DNA of 26,957 bases from Candidatus Dormiibacterota bacterium (GCA_003136295.1 PLDZ01000141.1:14315-41271); one strand, 5' to 3'. Shown: positions 8,346 to 16,211, counted from the first letter of the stretch. The notes: generated by a model not told the origin, from the letters alone. Made by a program: numbers and translations.

Positions 8346-8624
8346 GTGATTGGAGACACCGTGGAGGTCATCGTCGACACGGGGACCGGGAGCGCGCGGA
8401 GCTTCGAGATCACGGCAACGCGTGCCGGCAGACGCGTTGAGGTCACCACCGCCCGAGGCATTGTCGAGGTGGCCGAACTCACCCGCACCGGACATCCGGT
8501 CCACGCCGGGCGTTTCATGGCCGCGCGGGTCATCGCGGTCGTCGAGCATCCGGCCGCCGACGCTGCCGGGCCGTCTACGAGGCGCCGGGCCGCCCGCGTC
8601 GAGCAGGAGGAGACCCTGCTCTGA
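8346..8624 (+). CDS. Small hypothetical protein, 92 residues
   Basis: I do not recognise this protein. The first 70 residues alternate short hydrophobic beta-like stretches (VEVIVDTG, SFEITATRAG, VEVTTARGIVEVAEL, AARVIAVVEHP), and the tail is charged and alanine/arginine-rich (RRRAARVEQEE). There is no signal peptide, membrane helix or cysteine. Codon third positions are strongly G/C, as in the neighbours, supporting real coding. The GTG at 8346 (or GTG at 8344 in another frame, rejected) has no Shine-Dalgarno site but sits just after a TANNNT element. It lies 46 bases after the dehydrogenase gene and before the lacI promoter, so it is probably a separate transcript. It could be a small beta-barrel or a substrate-carrier accessory, but nothing shows which. 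Confidence 0.6.
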   Translation: MIGDTVEVIVDTGTGSARSFEITATRAGRRVEVTTARGIVEVAELTRTGHPVHAGRFMAARVIAVVEHPAADAAGPSTRRRAARVEQEETLL

Positions 8625-8671
8625 GCGTGGAGGGCTCGGTTCGCGCGATTCCGCGCCGCAACCTCCGATGA

Positions 8672-8686
8672 CTGGACGGAGTCCAG
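8672..8686 (+). terminator. Possible weak terminator hairpin after the small ORF
   Basis: CTGGAC and GTCCAG form a 6-bp stem with a GGA loop, followed by CTTT. It lies between the small ORF (ends 8624) and the lacI promoter (from 8702), where a transcript end is expected. The stem is short and the T-run is only three bases, so it would be weak. Confidence 0.35.
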
Positions 8687-8701
8687 CTTTCCGGTAACCA
8701 C

Positions 8702-8730
8702 TTGCGGAGCCCGTCAACTCTGGTTATCAT
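8702..8730 (+). promoter_or_regulatory. Sigma70-type promoter of the lacI-opp-bgl operon
   Basis: TTGCGG (8702-8707) and TATCAT (8725-8730) are separated by exactly 17 bases, close to the TTGACA-17-TATAAT consensus. The predicted start of transcription is about 8737. The tandem operator begins about five bases later, so a bound repressor would block clearance or early elongation. The leader to the ATG at 8809 is about 70 bases. Confidence 0.72.
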
Positions 8731-8741
8731 CCCGGCCCAGT

Positions 8742-8771
8742 CTGTAAGCGCTTACTGGTAAGCGCTTACAG
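8742..8771 (+). promoter_or_regulatory. Tandem palindromic LacI-family operator
   Basis: Two identical 12-bp palindromes, GTAAGCGCTTAC, lie at 8744-8755 and 8758-8769, separated by two bases. The 30-base block as a whole is also an inverted repeat (CTGTAAG at the left edge, CTTACAG at the right), imperfect only at the central TG. A central CG flanked by AAG/CTT is the classical LacI/GalR operator form. The site lies just after the promoter and 38 bases before the lacI-type gene, so it should mediate autoregulation and control of the whole sugar operon. Centre-to-centre spacing is 14 bp. Confidence 0.85.
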
Positions 8772-8808
8772 GTCGGGGTAGGAAGCCAGACTGGGAGACG
8801 GGCTCTGC

Positions 8809-9897
8809 ATGACAGAGACGAAGCGGCCGAAGGGGACGCTGACGATCTATGACGTGGCTCGCCTGGCCGGCGTCTCGATCGCCTCGGTCTCGCGCGTCCT
8901 GAACGGTCAGGGCACGCCTCGCCCGGAAACCCGCGAGCGCGTGATGCATGCCGTCCGAGAGCTCAGCTTCGTTCCCGACGGCGCCGCGCGGGCCCTCTCG
9001 AACGGTCTCAAGGAGGTGGTCGGCGTCGTCTTTCGGCGTGGGGGAGAGGCGACCTTCGAGGATGAGGACGAGAGCCTGCTCTTCATCGATGGCATCAATC
9101 GTGGCATCGAGGTGGCTGCCCAGCACCGCGGCTTTGATGTCCTGATCAGCTCGGTGGGGGTCCACGACTCCCACGCGACGGCCCGGATTTCCGGGGTTGC
9201 CGGCAAGGCGGACGGCATCATCCTCCATGACCGGATGCTGTCGGCGGTGGGCATCGCCCGGCTCGCGGAGATGATCCCGATCGTGACGCTCGCGGGGAGC
9301 CCCACCCGGGCGTCGGTGAACGTCGGGTGTGACAACGACTCGGGGATGCGCGCGCTCGTCAACCACCTGACGGTCGAGCACGGATATCGCCATCTGGCCT
9401 ACCTTTCGGGGCACGCCGCCAGCCCGGACAACCGGGCGCGAGCACGCGTGTTCGAAGCCGCGACCACCGCGGTCGGCGCTGAGATTCAGACGGGCCCAGC
9501 GTGGCAGGGAAACTACAGCGCGGCGGGCGGAGCCCAGGTGATCGCCTCCTTGCTGGAGCGAGGCGGAGATCTTCCGCGCGCGATCGTATGCGCCAACGAC
9601 CAGACCGCCCTCGGAGTCATCCACGCGCTCGCTCGACGGGGAGTCCGCGTACCCGACGATGTCGCGGTCACCGGGTTCGACGATGTCCCAGTCGCCCGTC
9701 ATCTCCATCCGTCGCTGACCACCATTCGCCAGCCCATCGAGCAGATGGGGGCCACGGCCTTCGACGTCCTCTATTCGAGGATCAGCGGGAACGGCGGCGA
9801 ATCTGACGTCGTCCTGCCGGTTCGCCTGGTGCTCCGCGAGAGTTGCGGCTGCCCTCCGGCTTCGCCGGCCACGCCCGCGCTTGGGGTCGGGGCCTAG
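8809..9897 (+). CDS. LacI/GalR-family transcriptional regulator
   Basis: This 362-residue protein is a sugar-responsive repressor. The N-terminal helix-turn-helix (about residues 11-60; LTIYDVARLAGVSIASVSRV and a following LNG) is canonical, with the hinge helix in PDGAARALSNG. The effector domain, a periplasmic-binding-protein fold, spans about 70-345 and has IDGINRGIEVAAQHRGFDVLIS, ICANDQTALGV-like (IVCANDQTALG) and VTGFDDVPVARHLHPSLTTIRQP motifs. The C-terminus ends with LRESCG, common in the family, plus a short proline/glycine tail. GGGAG at 8793-8797 is a plausible ribosome site 11 bases before the ATG. As first gene of the operon, behind a tandem operator, it very likely represses itself and oppBCDF-SBP-GH3. 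The likely inducer is a beta-glucoside or glucose derivative, judged from the enzymes. Its stop is two bases before the oppB-type start. Confidence 0.93.
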   Translation: MTETKRPKGTLTIYDVARLAGVSIASVSRVLNGQGTPRPETRERVMHAVRELSFVPDGAARALSNGLKEVVGVVFRRGGEATFEDEDESLLFIDGINRGIEVAAQHRGFDVLISSVGVHDSHATARISGVAGKADGIILHDRMLSAVGIARLAEMIPIVTLAGSPTRASVNVGCDNDSGMRALVNHLTVEHGYRHLAYLSGHAASPDNRARARVFEAATTAVGAEIQTGPAWQGNYSAAGGAQVIASLLERGGDLPRAIVCANDQTALGVIHALARRGVRVPDDVAVTGFDDVPVARHLHPSLTTIRQPIEQMGATAFDVLYSRISGNGGESDVVLPVRLVLRESCGCPPASPATPALGVGA

Positions 9898-9899
9898 GC

Positions 9900-10892
9900 A
9901 TGCGGGCGTTACTGCGCCGTCTGGGCGTGTACCTGCTCGCAGCTTGGGTTGCGGTCACGGTCAGCTTCCTGCTGCCGCGGGTTGTGCCGGGCAACCCGGT
10001 CGCCGGCGCCATCGCACGAGCTCAGTCGTCTGGCATCTGCAACGCCTATTGCGTCAAGGCCATCGAGGAGCAGCTGGGCTTCAACGTCCATACCAGCCTC
10101 TGGCTGCAGTACGTGCAGTACCTGGGAAACCTCGTGCACGGGAACCTCGGCTTCTCATGGTCAGAAAACGCGCCGGTCACCAGCCTGATCGCCTCATATC
10201 TGCCGTGGACGCTCGGACTCCTTGGGGTCGCCACCATCCTGAGCTTCATTGGAGGCACGGTGATCGGCGTCATCATGGCTTGGCGACGCGGTTCCTTCCT
10301 GGACTGGCTGCTGCCCGCTGCGACCTTCTTTCAGGCGATCCCGTATTTCTTTCTCGCCCTGGTCCTGGTGCTGATTTTCGGGGAGACGGGAAGCATGCTG
10401 AAGTGGTTCCCGAGCCTATATGGGTACGACATCTACGGCGTCGACCCGGGCATGAACCTGCCGTACATCGCCAGCATCATCGGGCACGCGGTGCTGCCGG
10501 CGTTGACCGTGATCCTCGCGTCGATGGGCGGCTTCATCCTGTCGATGCGCAACCAGATGATCACCACCATGGACGAGGACTTCGTCCTGGTCGCGCGAGC
10601 CAAAGGCCTGCACACGGGCAAGGTCGTCTGGTACGCGGCGCGAAACGCGCTCTTGCCGTGCGTGTCGAACTTCTCGGTGGCGATCAGCCTCGTCGTGGCC
10701 GGGCAGATTTTGGTCGAAATTGTCTTCAACTACCCGGGTATCGGCTACCACCTCTACGGCGCACTCGGGGCACTCGACTACACGCTGGTCCAGGGAATAT
10801 TCGTCGTGATCACGCTCGTCGTGCTCGCCGCAAACCTGCTTGCGGATACGGTCTACGTTCTGATCGATCCGCGGGCTCGGCTGGAGGCCTGA
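9900..10892 (+). CDS. Opp/Dpp-type ABC transporter permease, OppB/DppB family
   Basis: This 330-residue inner-membrane permease is one half of the channel of a peptide/oligosaccharide importer. It opens with the OppB-type N-terminus (LLRRLGVYLLAAWVAVTVSF then LPRVVPGNP), has six predicted helices, and carries the EAA coupling loop DEDFVLVARAKGLHTGKVVW followed by RNALLP. The frame is open upstream to 9843, which would overlap lacI by 55 bases and add a non-hydrophobic extension. I chose ATG 9900 because it begins at the conserved arginine-rich N-terminus two bases after the lacI stop. It is followed by the OppC-type gene with three bases between. Family membership alone would predict peptides; the two glucosidases around it favour an oligosaccharide. 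Confidence 0.92.
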   Translation: MRALLRRLGVYLLAAWVAVTVSFLLPRVVPGNPVAGAIARAQSSGICNAYCVKAIEEQLGFNVHTSLWLQYVQYLGNLVHGNLGFSWSENAPVTSLIASYLPWTLGLLGVATILSFIGGTVIGVIMAWRRGSFLDWLLPAATFFQAIPYFFLALVLVLIFGETGSMLKWFPSLYGYDIYGVDPGMNLPYIASIIGHAVLPALTVILASMGGFILSMRNQMITTMDEDFVLVARAKGLHTGKVVWYAARNALLPCVSNFSVAISLVVAGQILVEIVFNYPGIGYHLYGALGALDYTLVQGIFVVITLVVLAANLLADTVYVLIDPRARLEA

Positions 10893-10895
10893 CCG

Positions 10896-12005
10896 ATGGC
10901 ACTCAACACGACCATTCTCAGCGAGCCCAATCCGACTGCGAGCGCGGCAGCGCTTACCTCCCGAGCGTTGCGCTTGCCGCGCTCGCCCAAGGTGATCGCC
11001 GGTCTCGTAATCCTCGTGGTGTTCGCGGTGATCGCCGTGATCGGTGCCTGGATCGCGCCGTATTCCCCAAATCTCACGAATGAGAGCTGGGTGCAGCACA
11101 TCCTGGTCGCGGGCACCGGTCCGGGGACGCACCTCAAGGCTGACTACTACCCACTCCCGCTGCCGCCATCGGGCGCCCATTGGCTGGGCACCACCGTCTT
11201 CGCACAAGACGTCTGGTCGCAGCTCCTGGTGTCAACCCAGGCCACGGTCGCGGTCGGACTGCTTGCCGCGGCGATCTCCACGGCGCTCTCGATCATCGTC
11301 GGTGTCACCGCCGGCTACCTCGGCGGCGGCGCCGACGAGGGTCTGTCGCTGGTCGGCAACGTCTTTCTTGCCATCCCCGGCCTTCCCCTGCTCATCGTGC
11401 TCGCCGACTACGTTCCAGCCGCAGGTACGAGCGTCTTCCTGGTGAGCCTCATCATCGCCATCACCGCCTGGGCGTACAGCTCTCGGGTGCTGAGGGCGCA
11501 GACCCTTTCGTTGCGCAATCGGGATTTCGTTGAGGCCGCACGCGTTTCGGGCGAGGGGAGGGTCCGCATCATCCTCTTCGAGATCCTGCCCAACCTCATC
11601 CCGATCGTGGCAGCGTCGTTTCTCTTCACGACGCTGTACGCGATCGGCGCCTACGTCGCCATCTCGTTCCTCGGCCTAGCCGGATCACCGACATCGTCGC
11701 CACCGGGTCTCTGGAACTGGGGATACATGCTCCGGGAAACCTTTGCGAATGACGCGGTGCGGGGCGGCTGGTGGTGGTGGTGGGCGCCTCCCGGCCTCTG
11801 CATCGCCCTTCTCGGCACCGGCCTGGCGCTCCTCAACTTCGGCATCGATGAATTCATCAATCCCCGGCTTCGGGTCGCCGGGCTGTCCCGGAAGGCGGCT
11901 CGCAGTCTGGGCATCAGCCGCCGGCCGAAGCTTGGCCTCACGCCCGTGGTACGCCGGGACATGATCAACGTCGACGTCACCGGCGCAGAGCCGGGTACGC
12001 CATGA
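10896..12005 (+). CDS. Opp/Dpp-type ABC transporter permease, OppC/DppC family
   Basis: This 369-residue partner permease is longer than the usual 280-310 residues. It has a cytoplasmic N-terminal extension of about 35 residues, a first helix (VIAGLVILVVFAVIAVIGAWI), a large extracytoplasmic loop with the family HWLGTTVFAQDVWSQLL segment (standard HxLGTDxxGRDxxSR in peptide transporters), and the EAA loop NRDFVEAARVSGEGRVRIIL then EILPNLIP. A late loop with a run of five tryptophans (about residues 289-293, near 11770-11784) is unusual. The C-terminal tail is basic. Its stop overlaps the ATPase start (ATGA at 12002-12005), so the proteins are translationally coupled. Confidence 0.92.
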   Translation: MALNTTILSEPNPTASAAALTSRALRLPRSPKVIAGLVILVVFAVIAVIGAWIAPYSPNLTNESWVQHILVAGTGPGTHLKADYYPLPLPPSGAHWLGTTVFAQDVWSQLLVSTQATVAVGLLAAAISTALSIIVGVTAGYLGGGADEGLSLVGNVFLAIPGLPLLIVLADYVPAAGTSVFLVSLIIAITAWAYSSRVLRAQTLSLRNRDFVEAARVSGEGRVRIILFEILPNLIPIVAASFLFTTLYAIGAYVAISFLGLAGSPTSSPPGLWNWGYMLRETFANDAVRGGWWWWWAPPGLCIALLGTGLALLNFGIDEFINPRLRVAGLSRKAARSLGISRRPKLGLTPVVRRDMINVDVTGAEPGTP

Positions 12006-13171
12006 GCATCCCCGGCGTGAGCGAGATGACAAGCCCGGGCACTCCTCTCGCCCCCGGGCACGCCCCTGATCGGAGCGGGGATCCGGTGCTCGAGATCCGA
12101 GGGCTGTGCGTCGACTACGGCTTCGGCGACGACGCCGTGCACGCGGTGGCCGATTGCGACCTCACGCTCGGCCGCGGCCGCGTCCTCGGCCTCGCCGGAG
12201 AGAGCGGCAGCGGGAAATCGACGCTGGCGATGGCCGCGATCCGTCTGCTCCGCTCGCCGGGGGTGATCACCGGCGGCGAGGTGCTCTTCCATCCCAGGCC
12301 TGCGTCGGATGGCGAGCCGGCGACGACCATGGATCTGCTGGCGGCAGGTGAGGAGCAACTCCGAGCCGTCCGCTGGTCGGAGATCGCGATCGTTCTGCAG
12401 AGTGCGTTGAACGCCCTCAACCCGGTGAGCACGATCGGCGCGCAATTTGACGAGTTGCTCGCCACCCACCGGCCCGGGCTTGGCCGAGCCTCGAGACGAG
12501 ACCGGGCCGGGGACTTGCTCGAGCTGGTTGGAATGACCCCGGAACGACTCCGCAGCTATCCCCACGAGATGTCAGGTGGCATGCGCCAGCGGGCGATGAT
12601 CGCAATGGCGCTCGCGTTGGATCCCCAGGTCATGATCCTCGACGAGCCCACGACGGCTCTCGACGTGGTGACCCAGCGCGAGATCCTCGAAGAGTTGATG
12701 GGATTGCGCGACCGGCTGGGTTTCGCCGCCCTCTTCATCACCCACGATCTCTCGCTGCTCGTCGAGTTTGCTGACGACATTGCGGTGATGTACGCCGGTC
12801 GACTGATGGAGCGGGCGCCCGCGGCGTCGCTGTTTCGCGCACCCCGTCTCCCATACACGTACGGCCTGCTCCACTGCTTCCCGCCGATGCACGGCGAACG
12901 CTATCGAATGGAGGGGATTCCGGGTTCGCCGCCCGACCTGAGGGACCTTCCGCCCGGATGCGCGTTCCATCCGCGCTGCCAGTGGGCGATGCCGCAATGC
13001 CGCCAGGATGTGCCAAAACTCGAGCCGCTGGCGGGATCGCCTCGGGAGGTTGCGTGCTGGCTCCACCGAGGCAAGGCGACAGCTCCACCTGAGCTGAAGC
13101 TTCCGGATCCTGCCGTGACGCGGCCCCGCACCGCACCGGTCATCGATACGAGCGCGGAGCGTGCCGTATGA
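12002..13171 (+). CDS. Opp/Dpp-type ABC transporter ATP-binding protein, OppD/DppD family
   Basis: This 389-residue cytoplasmic ATPase has Walker A GESGSGKST at residues 66-74, the Q-loop in IAIVLQSALNALNPV (the OppD hallmark), signature MSGGMRQR, Walker B VMILDEPTTALD and switch histidine ITHDL. The C-terminal oligopeptide-transporter extension ends with GCAFHPRC, then further cysteines (QC and ACWLH). A comparable cysteine set binds a 4Fe-4S cluster in at least one structurally studied DppD protein, so a cluster here is plausible. The first 25 residues are a Pro/Gly/Ser-rich extension; a later start is possible, but ATG 12002 overlaps the preceding stop. It is paired with the OppF-type ATPase as a heterodimer. 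Confidence 0.92.
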   Translation: MSIPGVSEMTSPGTPLAPGHAPDRSGDPVLEIRGLCVDYGFGDDAVHAVADCDLTLGRGRVLGLAGESGSGKSTLAMAAIRLLRSPGVITGGEVLFHPRPASDGEPATTMDLLAAGEEQLRAVRWSEIAIVLQSALNALNPVSTIGAQFDELLATHRPGLGRASRRDRAGDLLELVGMTPERLRSYPHEMSGGMRQRAMIAMALALDPQVMILDEPTTALDVVTQREILEELMGLRDRLGFAALFITHDLSLLVEFADDIAVMYAGRLMERAPAASLFRAPRLPYTYGLLHCFPPMHGERYRMEGIPGSPPDLRDLPPGCAFHPRCQWAMPQCRQDVPKLEPLAGSPREVACWLHRGKATAPPELKLPDPAVTRPRTAPVIDTSAERAV

Positions 13172-14253
13172 ACACACTTGCCCTTGTTCCGAACGTCGGA
13201 GCCGAGACGCCCGTGCTCGAGGGCCGTGGACTGACGAAGTCGTACTGGGTCAAGCGGAATACCGGGCTCCTGGCGCGGCGCTCCCGGCTCCATGCTGTGG
13301 ATGACATTTCGGTGCAGCTCATGGCCGGGGCAGTGACGGCCGTCGTGGGCGAGAGCGGATCCGGGAAGACGACCGTCGCTCGGTTGCTTGCCAGGATCGT
13401 GAAACCGGACACCGGCGACGTCCTGCTCGACGGTCAGCCCGTCGCCGCGGCACGCTCTCGAAAGTTCGCGGCTCAGGTGCAGATGGTGTTCCAGGACCCA
13501 TTCGCCTCGCTCAACCCTGTGCACCGGGTTCGGCATCATCTGGCCCGCCCGCTGCAAATTCATCACATCGCCGACGGTGACGTCGACGAGGCAGTGCTGC
13601 AACTGCTGCACCGCGTCGCGCTCGACCCACCCGTGAATTTCGCCGACAAGTTTCCCTACGAACTGTCTGGAGGCCAGCGCCAGCGTGTCGCGATTGCCCG
13701 CGCCCTGGCGGTGCGCCCCCGGGTCCTGCTGGCCGATGAACCCGTGTCGATGCTCGATGTGTCGATCCGTCTCGGAGTGCTCAACCTGCTCGCCGATCTT
13801 CGCGACCGTGAGCGGCTCGCAATCCTCTACGTCACCCACGACATTGCTTCTGCGCGTTACCTGGCCGACACCATCGTGGTCATGTACGCCGGCCAGTTGG
13901 TCGAGGCGGCACCGAGCGTCAGTCTCACCGACTCCCCGGCGCATCCCTACACGCAGCTCTTGCTGTCCGCAGCTCCCGATCCGGAGCGGCGCGAACGACC
14001 GCAGCTCGCCGCTCGAGGAGCACCCCCGAGCCTGCTTGCTCCGCCGCCTGGATGCCGCTTTCACCCCCGCTGCCCGCACGTCATGGAGATCTGCAAACGC
14101 ATGGCACCACCAACTGTGACCGTTTCGACCGGCCACGCAGCAGCCTGCTGGCTGCACGTTGATTCCACGAACGGAGTCGTCGACGGTGTCGGCGTGACGC
14201 CGACAACATCGCCCAGCCCGCAGCGCGAGGCGGAGGTTCAACGCCCTCCCTAA
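13168..14253 (+). CDS. Opp/Dpp-type ABC transporter ATP-binding protein, OppF/DppF family
   Basis: This 361-residue cytoplasmic ATPase is the second nucleotide-binding subunit. Walker A is GESGSGKTT (residues 61-69), the Q-loop is QMVFQDPFASLNPVHRV (OppF hallmark), the signature is LSGGQRQR, Walker B is VLLADEPVSMLD and the switch region is YVTHDI. The C-terminal extension carries GCRFHPRCPH, IC and AACWLH, again the four-cysteine pattern associated with a possible 4Fe-4S cluster. Its ATG overlaps the OppD-type stop (ATGA at 13168-13171). It is the last of four tightly packed transporter genes; a 90-base gap with a hairpin then leads to the binding protein. The C-terminal 35 residues are Pro/Thr-rich and probably disordered. 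Confidence 0.92.
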   Translation: MNTLALVPNVGAETPVLEGRGLTKSYWVKRNTGLLARRSRLHAVDDISVQLMAGAVTAVVGESGSGKTTVARLLARIVKPDTGDVLLDGQPVAAARSRKFAAQVQMVFQDPFASLNPVHRVRHHLARPLQIHHIADGDVDEAVLQLLHRVALDPPVNFADKFPYELSGGQRQRVAIARALAVRPRVLLADEPVSMLDVSIRLGVLNLLADLRDRERLAILYVTHDIASARYLADTIVVMYAGQLVEAAPSVSLTDSPAHPYTQLLLSAAPDPERRERPQLAARGAPPSLLAPPPGCRFHPRCPHVMEICKRMAPPTVTVSTGHAAACWLHVDSTNGVVDGVGVTPTTSPSPQREAEVQRPP

Positions 14254-14284
14254 CGCGCTCCTTCATTTCAGCGAAAGCGCACCC

Positions 14285-14301
14285 GCGCTGCCAATCAGCG
14301 C
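14285..14301 (+). promoter_or_regulatory. Intercistronic hairpin between the OppF-type and binding-protein genes
   Basis: GCGCTG (14285-14290) and CAGCGC (14296-14301) form a 6-bp stem with a CCAAT loop. No T-run follows. It sits in the 90-base gap ahead of the binding-protein gene and may be a 5' stabilising or processing structure. GGAGG at 14330-14334 is the strong ribosome site for the next gene. Confidence 0.45.
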
Positions 14302-14343
14302 AGTGCTTCACGGAGATCACCAAAAGAATGGAGGAATCACAAC

Positions 14344-16134
14344 ATGAGCCGGAGAGCATTCATCGGAGTTCTCGGCGTCACGACCATCGTCGTCGCGGCG
14401 TGCTCGACCGCCGGGCCTACCTCGCATACAAGTACGGGTAAGCCGCTCATCTACGAACCGACCACCGGGGTCACCTTCTCGGACGACTTCAACCCCTACG
14501 ATCCCAACTCGGTGGCGTCGAGTGTCGGGATGAAGAGCATCGTGTACGAGCCGCTGGTCGAATTCGACCAACTCGATCCGACCGCCGCGGGGACGCATTA
14601 CTGGTTGGCAACGGCATACGCCTTCCAGAATGGCGGCAAGGACCTGCAGATCACGCTGCGGACCGGGGTCAAGTTCAGCGACGGCTCATCCTTCGGGCCC
14701 AAGGACGTCGCCGCCACATTCGTCGCGATGAACGTCCCGAAGGCTGACATTCCCGGGGTCGCGCCCCAGGCCTCTGCCCCCACGATCTCCGGGAATACCG
14801 TGACCCTGCACTTCAGCACGCCCCAGTTCACCGGTCTCTGGGCAATCCTCGGAACGACGTACATCATGCAGGCATCGGTGGCAAACCAGATAGCCCAGAA
14901 CCCCACCTTGCAGATCACGCATCCGGTCGGCACTGGTCCCTTTGAGCTGGACAGCTATTCCACCTCACTGATCAAGTTCAAGCCCAATTCCCACTACTGG
15001 GGTGGCACACCACCGGAATCCGAGGTCGAGGTACCGTCCGTCGCCACCAATGCTGCGGCCAGCGATGCGCTGGTGAGCGCCCAGCTCGACTGGGCCGGTA
15101 ACGACATCCCGAACATCTACGCCAGCTTCGTGAACCTCGATCCCCAGACCAACCATGCCTGGTTCGCATCCGGCAGCACCGTGGCGCTCCGGTTCAACCT
15201 GAGCCCGGGCAACGGCGGCGCCACCGGGATCGGCGACGTGGCCGTGCGCAAGGCGGTCAGCTACGGCATCGATCGCAATGCACTGGCCCTGCTGGGAGAG
15301 TCGGGCTACGAAGTGCCGGCGACCTCGTCGGGTGGACTGATCCTGCCCGCCCAGAAGGCGTTCCTCCCCGCAGACGGCAGTCTCACCAATGATCTATCCA
15401 CAACCGGCAATGTCCCTGATGCTGCCACGGCCAAGACAGACAAGCTGCCGGCGGGTGACGACGTCTACGACATCCTCACTTCCGGGGGGTGGAAGGCGCC
15501 CGCTAGTTCCAGCTACAACAGCGGGAGCGGCACCTACAAGTCGGCCGGGAGTTGCGATGGCACAAACGTTGCAAACTGCTGGACCAAGGGCGGCGAGATC
15601 ATCAAGTTCTCGGTCTACGACCCGGTTCCATTCTCCGATTACTGGGAGGATGCATCGCTCATCTCGCAGGAACTCCAGGCGCTGGGCATGGATGTGACCA
15701 CCAAGCCGGCGCAGGGGTACTCGGACTGGAACGCCAATCTCACCGGCGCCGCTTCCGCGTGGCAGACCGCGATCCACTGGGGCCAGGGCGGCCAGATCCC
15801 GTATACCCAGTACGAGGACTGGCTCGACGGCTCCAGCTCGACCACAGCGGCGCATAACGAGGGATATTCGAACGCGAGCGCCGCGGCAGCCCTGCAGACC
15901 TACGCGGGCACCGATCCCTCCGATACCGCGACGCTCTACCCCGCGGTCCAGCAGCTCGAGAAGATCATGTCGACAGACGTTCCTGAGGCCCCGCTCCTCT
16001 ACGGAGCGGACTGGAATGTGTACAGCAGCGCCAAATATATCGGATGGCCTGATCAGTCACAGCCGTACATGGATCCGTCGCCGAGCGATCCGCAGATGCC
16101 CTACATCCTGATGCAACTCAAGCCCGTTTCCTGA
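14344..16134 (+). CDS. Family 5 extracellular solute-binding lipoprotein of the Opp-type importer, Tat-type signal
   Basis: This 596-residue receptor delivers the substrate to the OppBCDF-type complex. The N-terminus reads SRRAFIG (residues 2-8), matching the twin-arginine motif, then a hydrophobic stretch and a VVAAC lipobox with Cys20 as the lipid anchor. The mature protein has family 5 traits: an early YEPLVEFDQLDP segment, the KFSDGSSFGPKDVAATF motif, TGPFELDSYS, then FKPNSHYWGG, and VRKAVSYGIDRNALA. GGAGG ten bases before the ATG predicts high translation, as expected for a binding protein. The family covers peptides, nickel and also plant-type oligosaccharides (CbtA-like proteins in Thermotoga and Pyrococcus). 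The following GH3 gene argues for a beta-glucooligosaccharide. Many aromatic residues (for example SDYWEDAS, AWQTAIHWGQG, YEDWLDG) suit sugar stacking, though that is only suggestive. Confidence 0.9.
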   Translation: MSRRAFIGVLGVTTIVVAACSTAGPTSHTSTGKPLIYEPTTGVTFSDDFNPYDPNSVASSVGMKSIVYEPLVEFDQLDPTAAGTHYWLATAYAFQNGGKDLQITLRTGVKFSDGSSFGPKDVAATFVAMNVPKADIPGVAPQASAPTISGNTVTLHFSTPQFTGLWAILGTTYIMQASVANQIAQNPTLQITHPVGTGPFELDSYSTSLIKFKPNSHYWGGTPPESEVEVPSVATNAAASDALVSAQLDWAGNDIPNIYASFVNLDPQTNHAWFASGSTVALRFNLSPGNGGATGIGDVAVRKAVSYGIDRNALALLGESGYEVPATSSGGLILPAQKAFLPADGSLTNDLSTTGNVPDAATAKTDKLPAGDDVYDILTSGGWKAPASSSYNSGSGTYKSAGSCDGTNVANCWTKGGEIIKFSVYDPVPFSDYWEDASLISQELQALGMDVTTKPAQGYSDWNANLTGAASAWQTAIHWGQGGQIPYTQYEDWLDGSSSTTAAHNEGYSNASAAAALQTYAGTDPSDTATLYPAVQQLEKIMSTDVPEAPLLYGADWNVYSSAKYIGWPDQSQPYMDPSPSDPQMPYILMQLKPVS

Positions 16135-16182
16135 GTTCGCACAGCTGAAACGATTCGTCGCCATCACTCAGATGGGCGGGTC

Positions 16183-16211
16183 CGTCCGGCCGGCACCGTG
16201 CCGGCCGGACG
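16183..16211 (+). promoter_or_regulatory. Very strong GC-rich intercistronic hairpin between binding-protein and GH3 genes
   Basis: GTCCGGCCGGCA (16184-16195) pairs perfectly with TGCCGGCCGGAC (16199-16210) around a CCG loop, with one more pair outside (16183/16211). No T-run follows directly. It lies between the stop of the binding-protein gene (16134) and the ribosome site of the GH3 gene (AAAGGA, 16228-16233). It probably acts as a 3'-end stabiliser or partial terminator, lowering enzyme expression relative to the binding protein. Confidence 0.72.

Noticed and set aside
10949..10957. Nine-base partial operator (AGCGCTTAC) inside the start of the OppC-type gene
   Set aside because: Only three quarters of the 12-bp palindrome is present and it is explained by Ser-Ala-Leu-Thr codons. 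A secondary operator is possible but unsupported.
12901..14241. Long - strand open frame (446 codons) opposite the OppF-type gene
   Set aside because: It overlaps strong ABC-ATPase coding on the + strand, has no recognisable domain and shows the Arg/His/Gly-rich composition of a GC-rich shadow frame.
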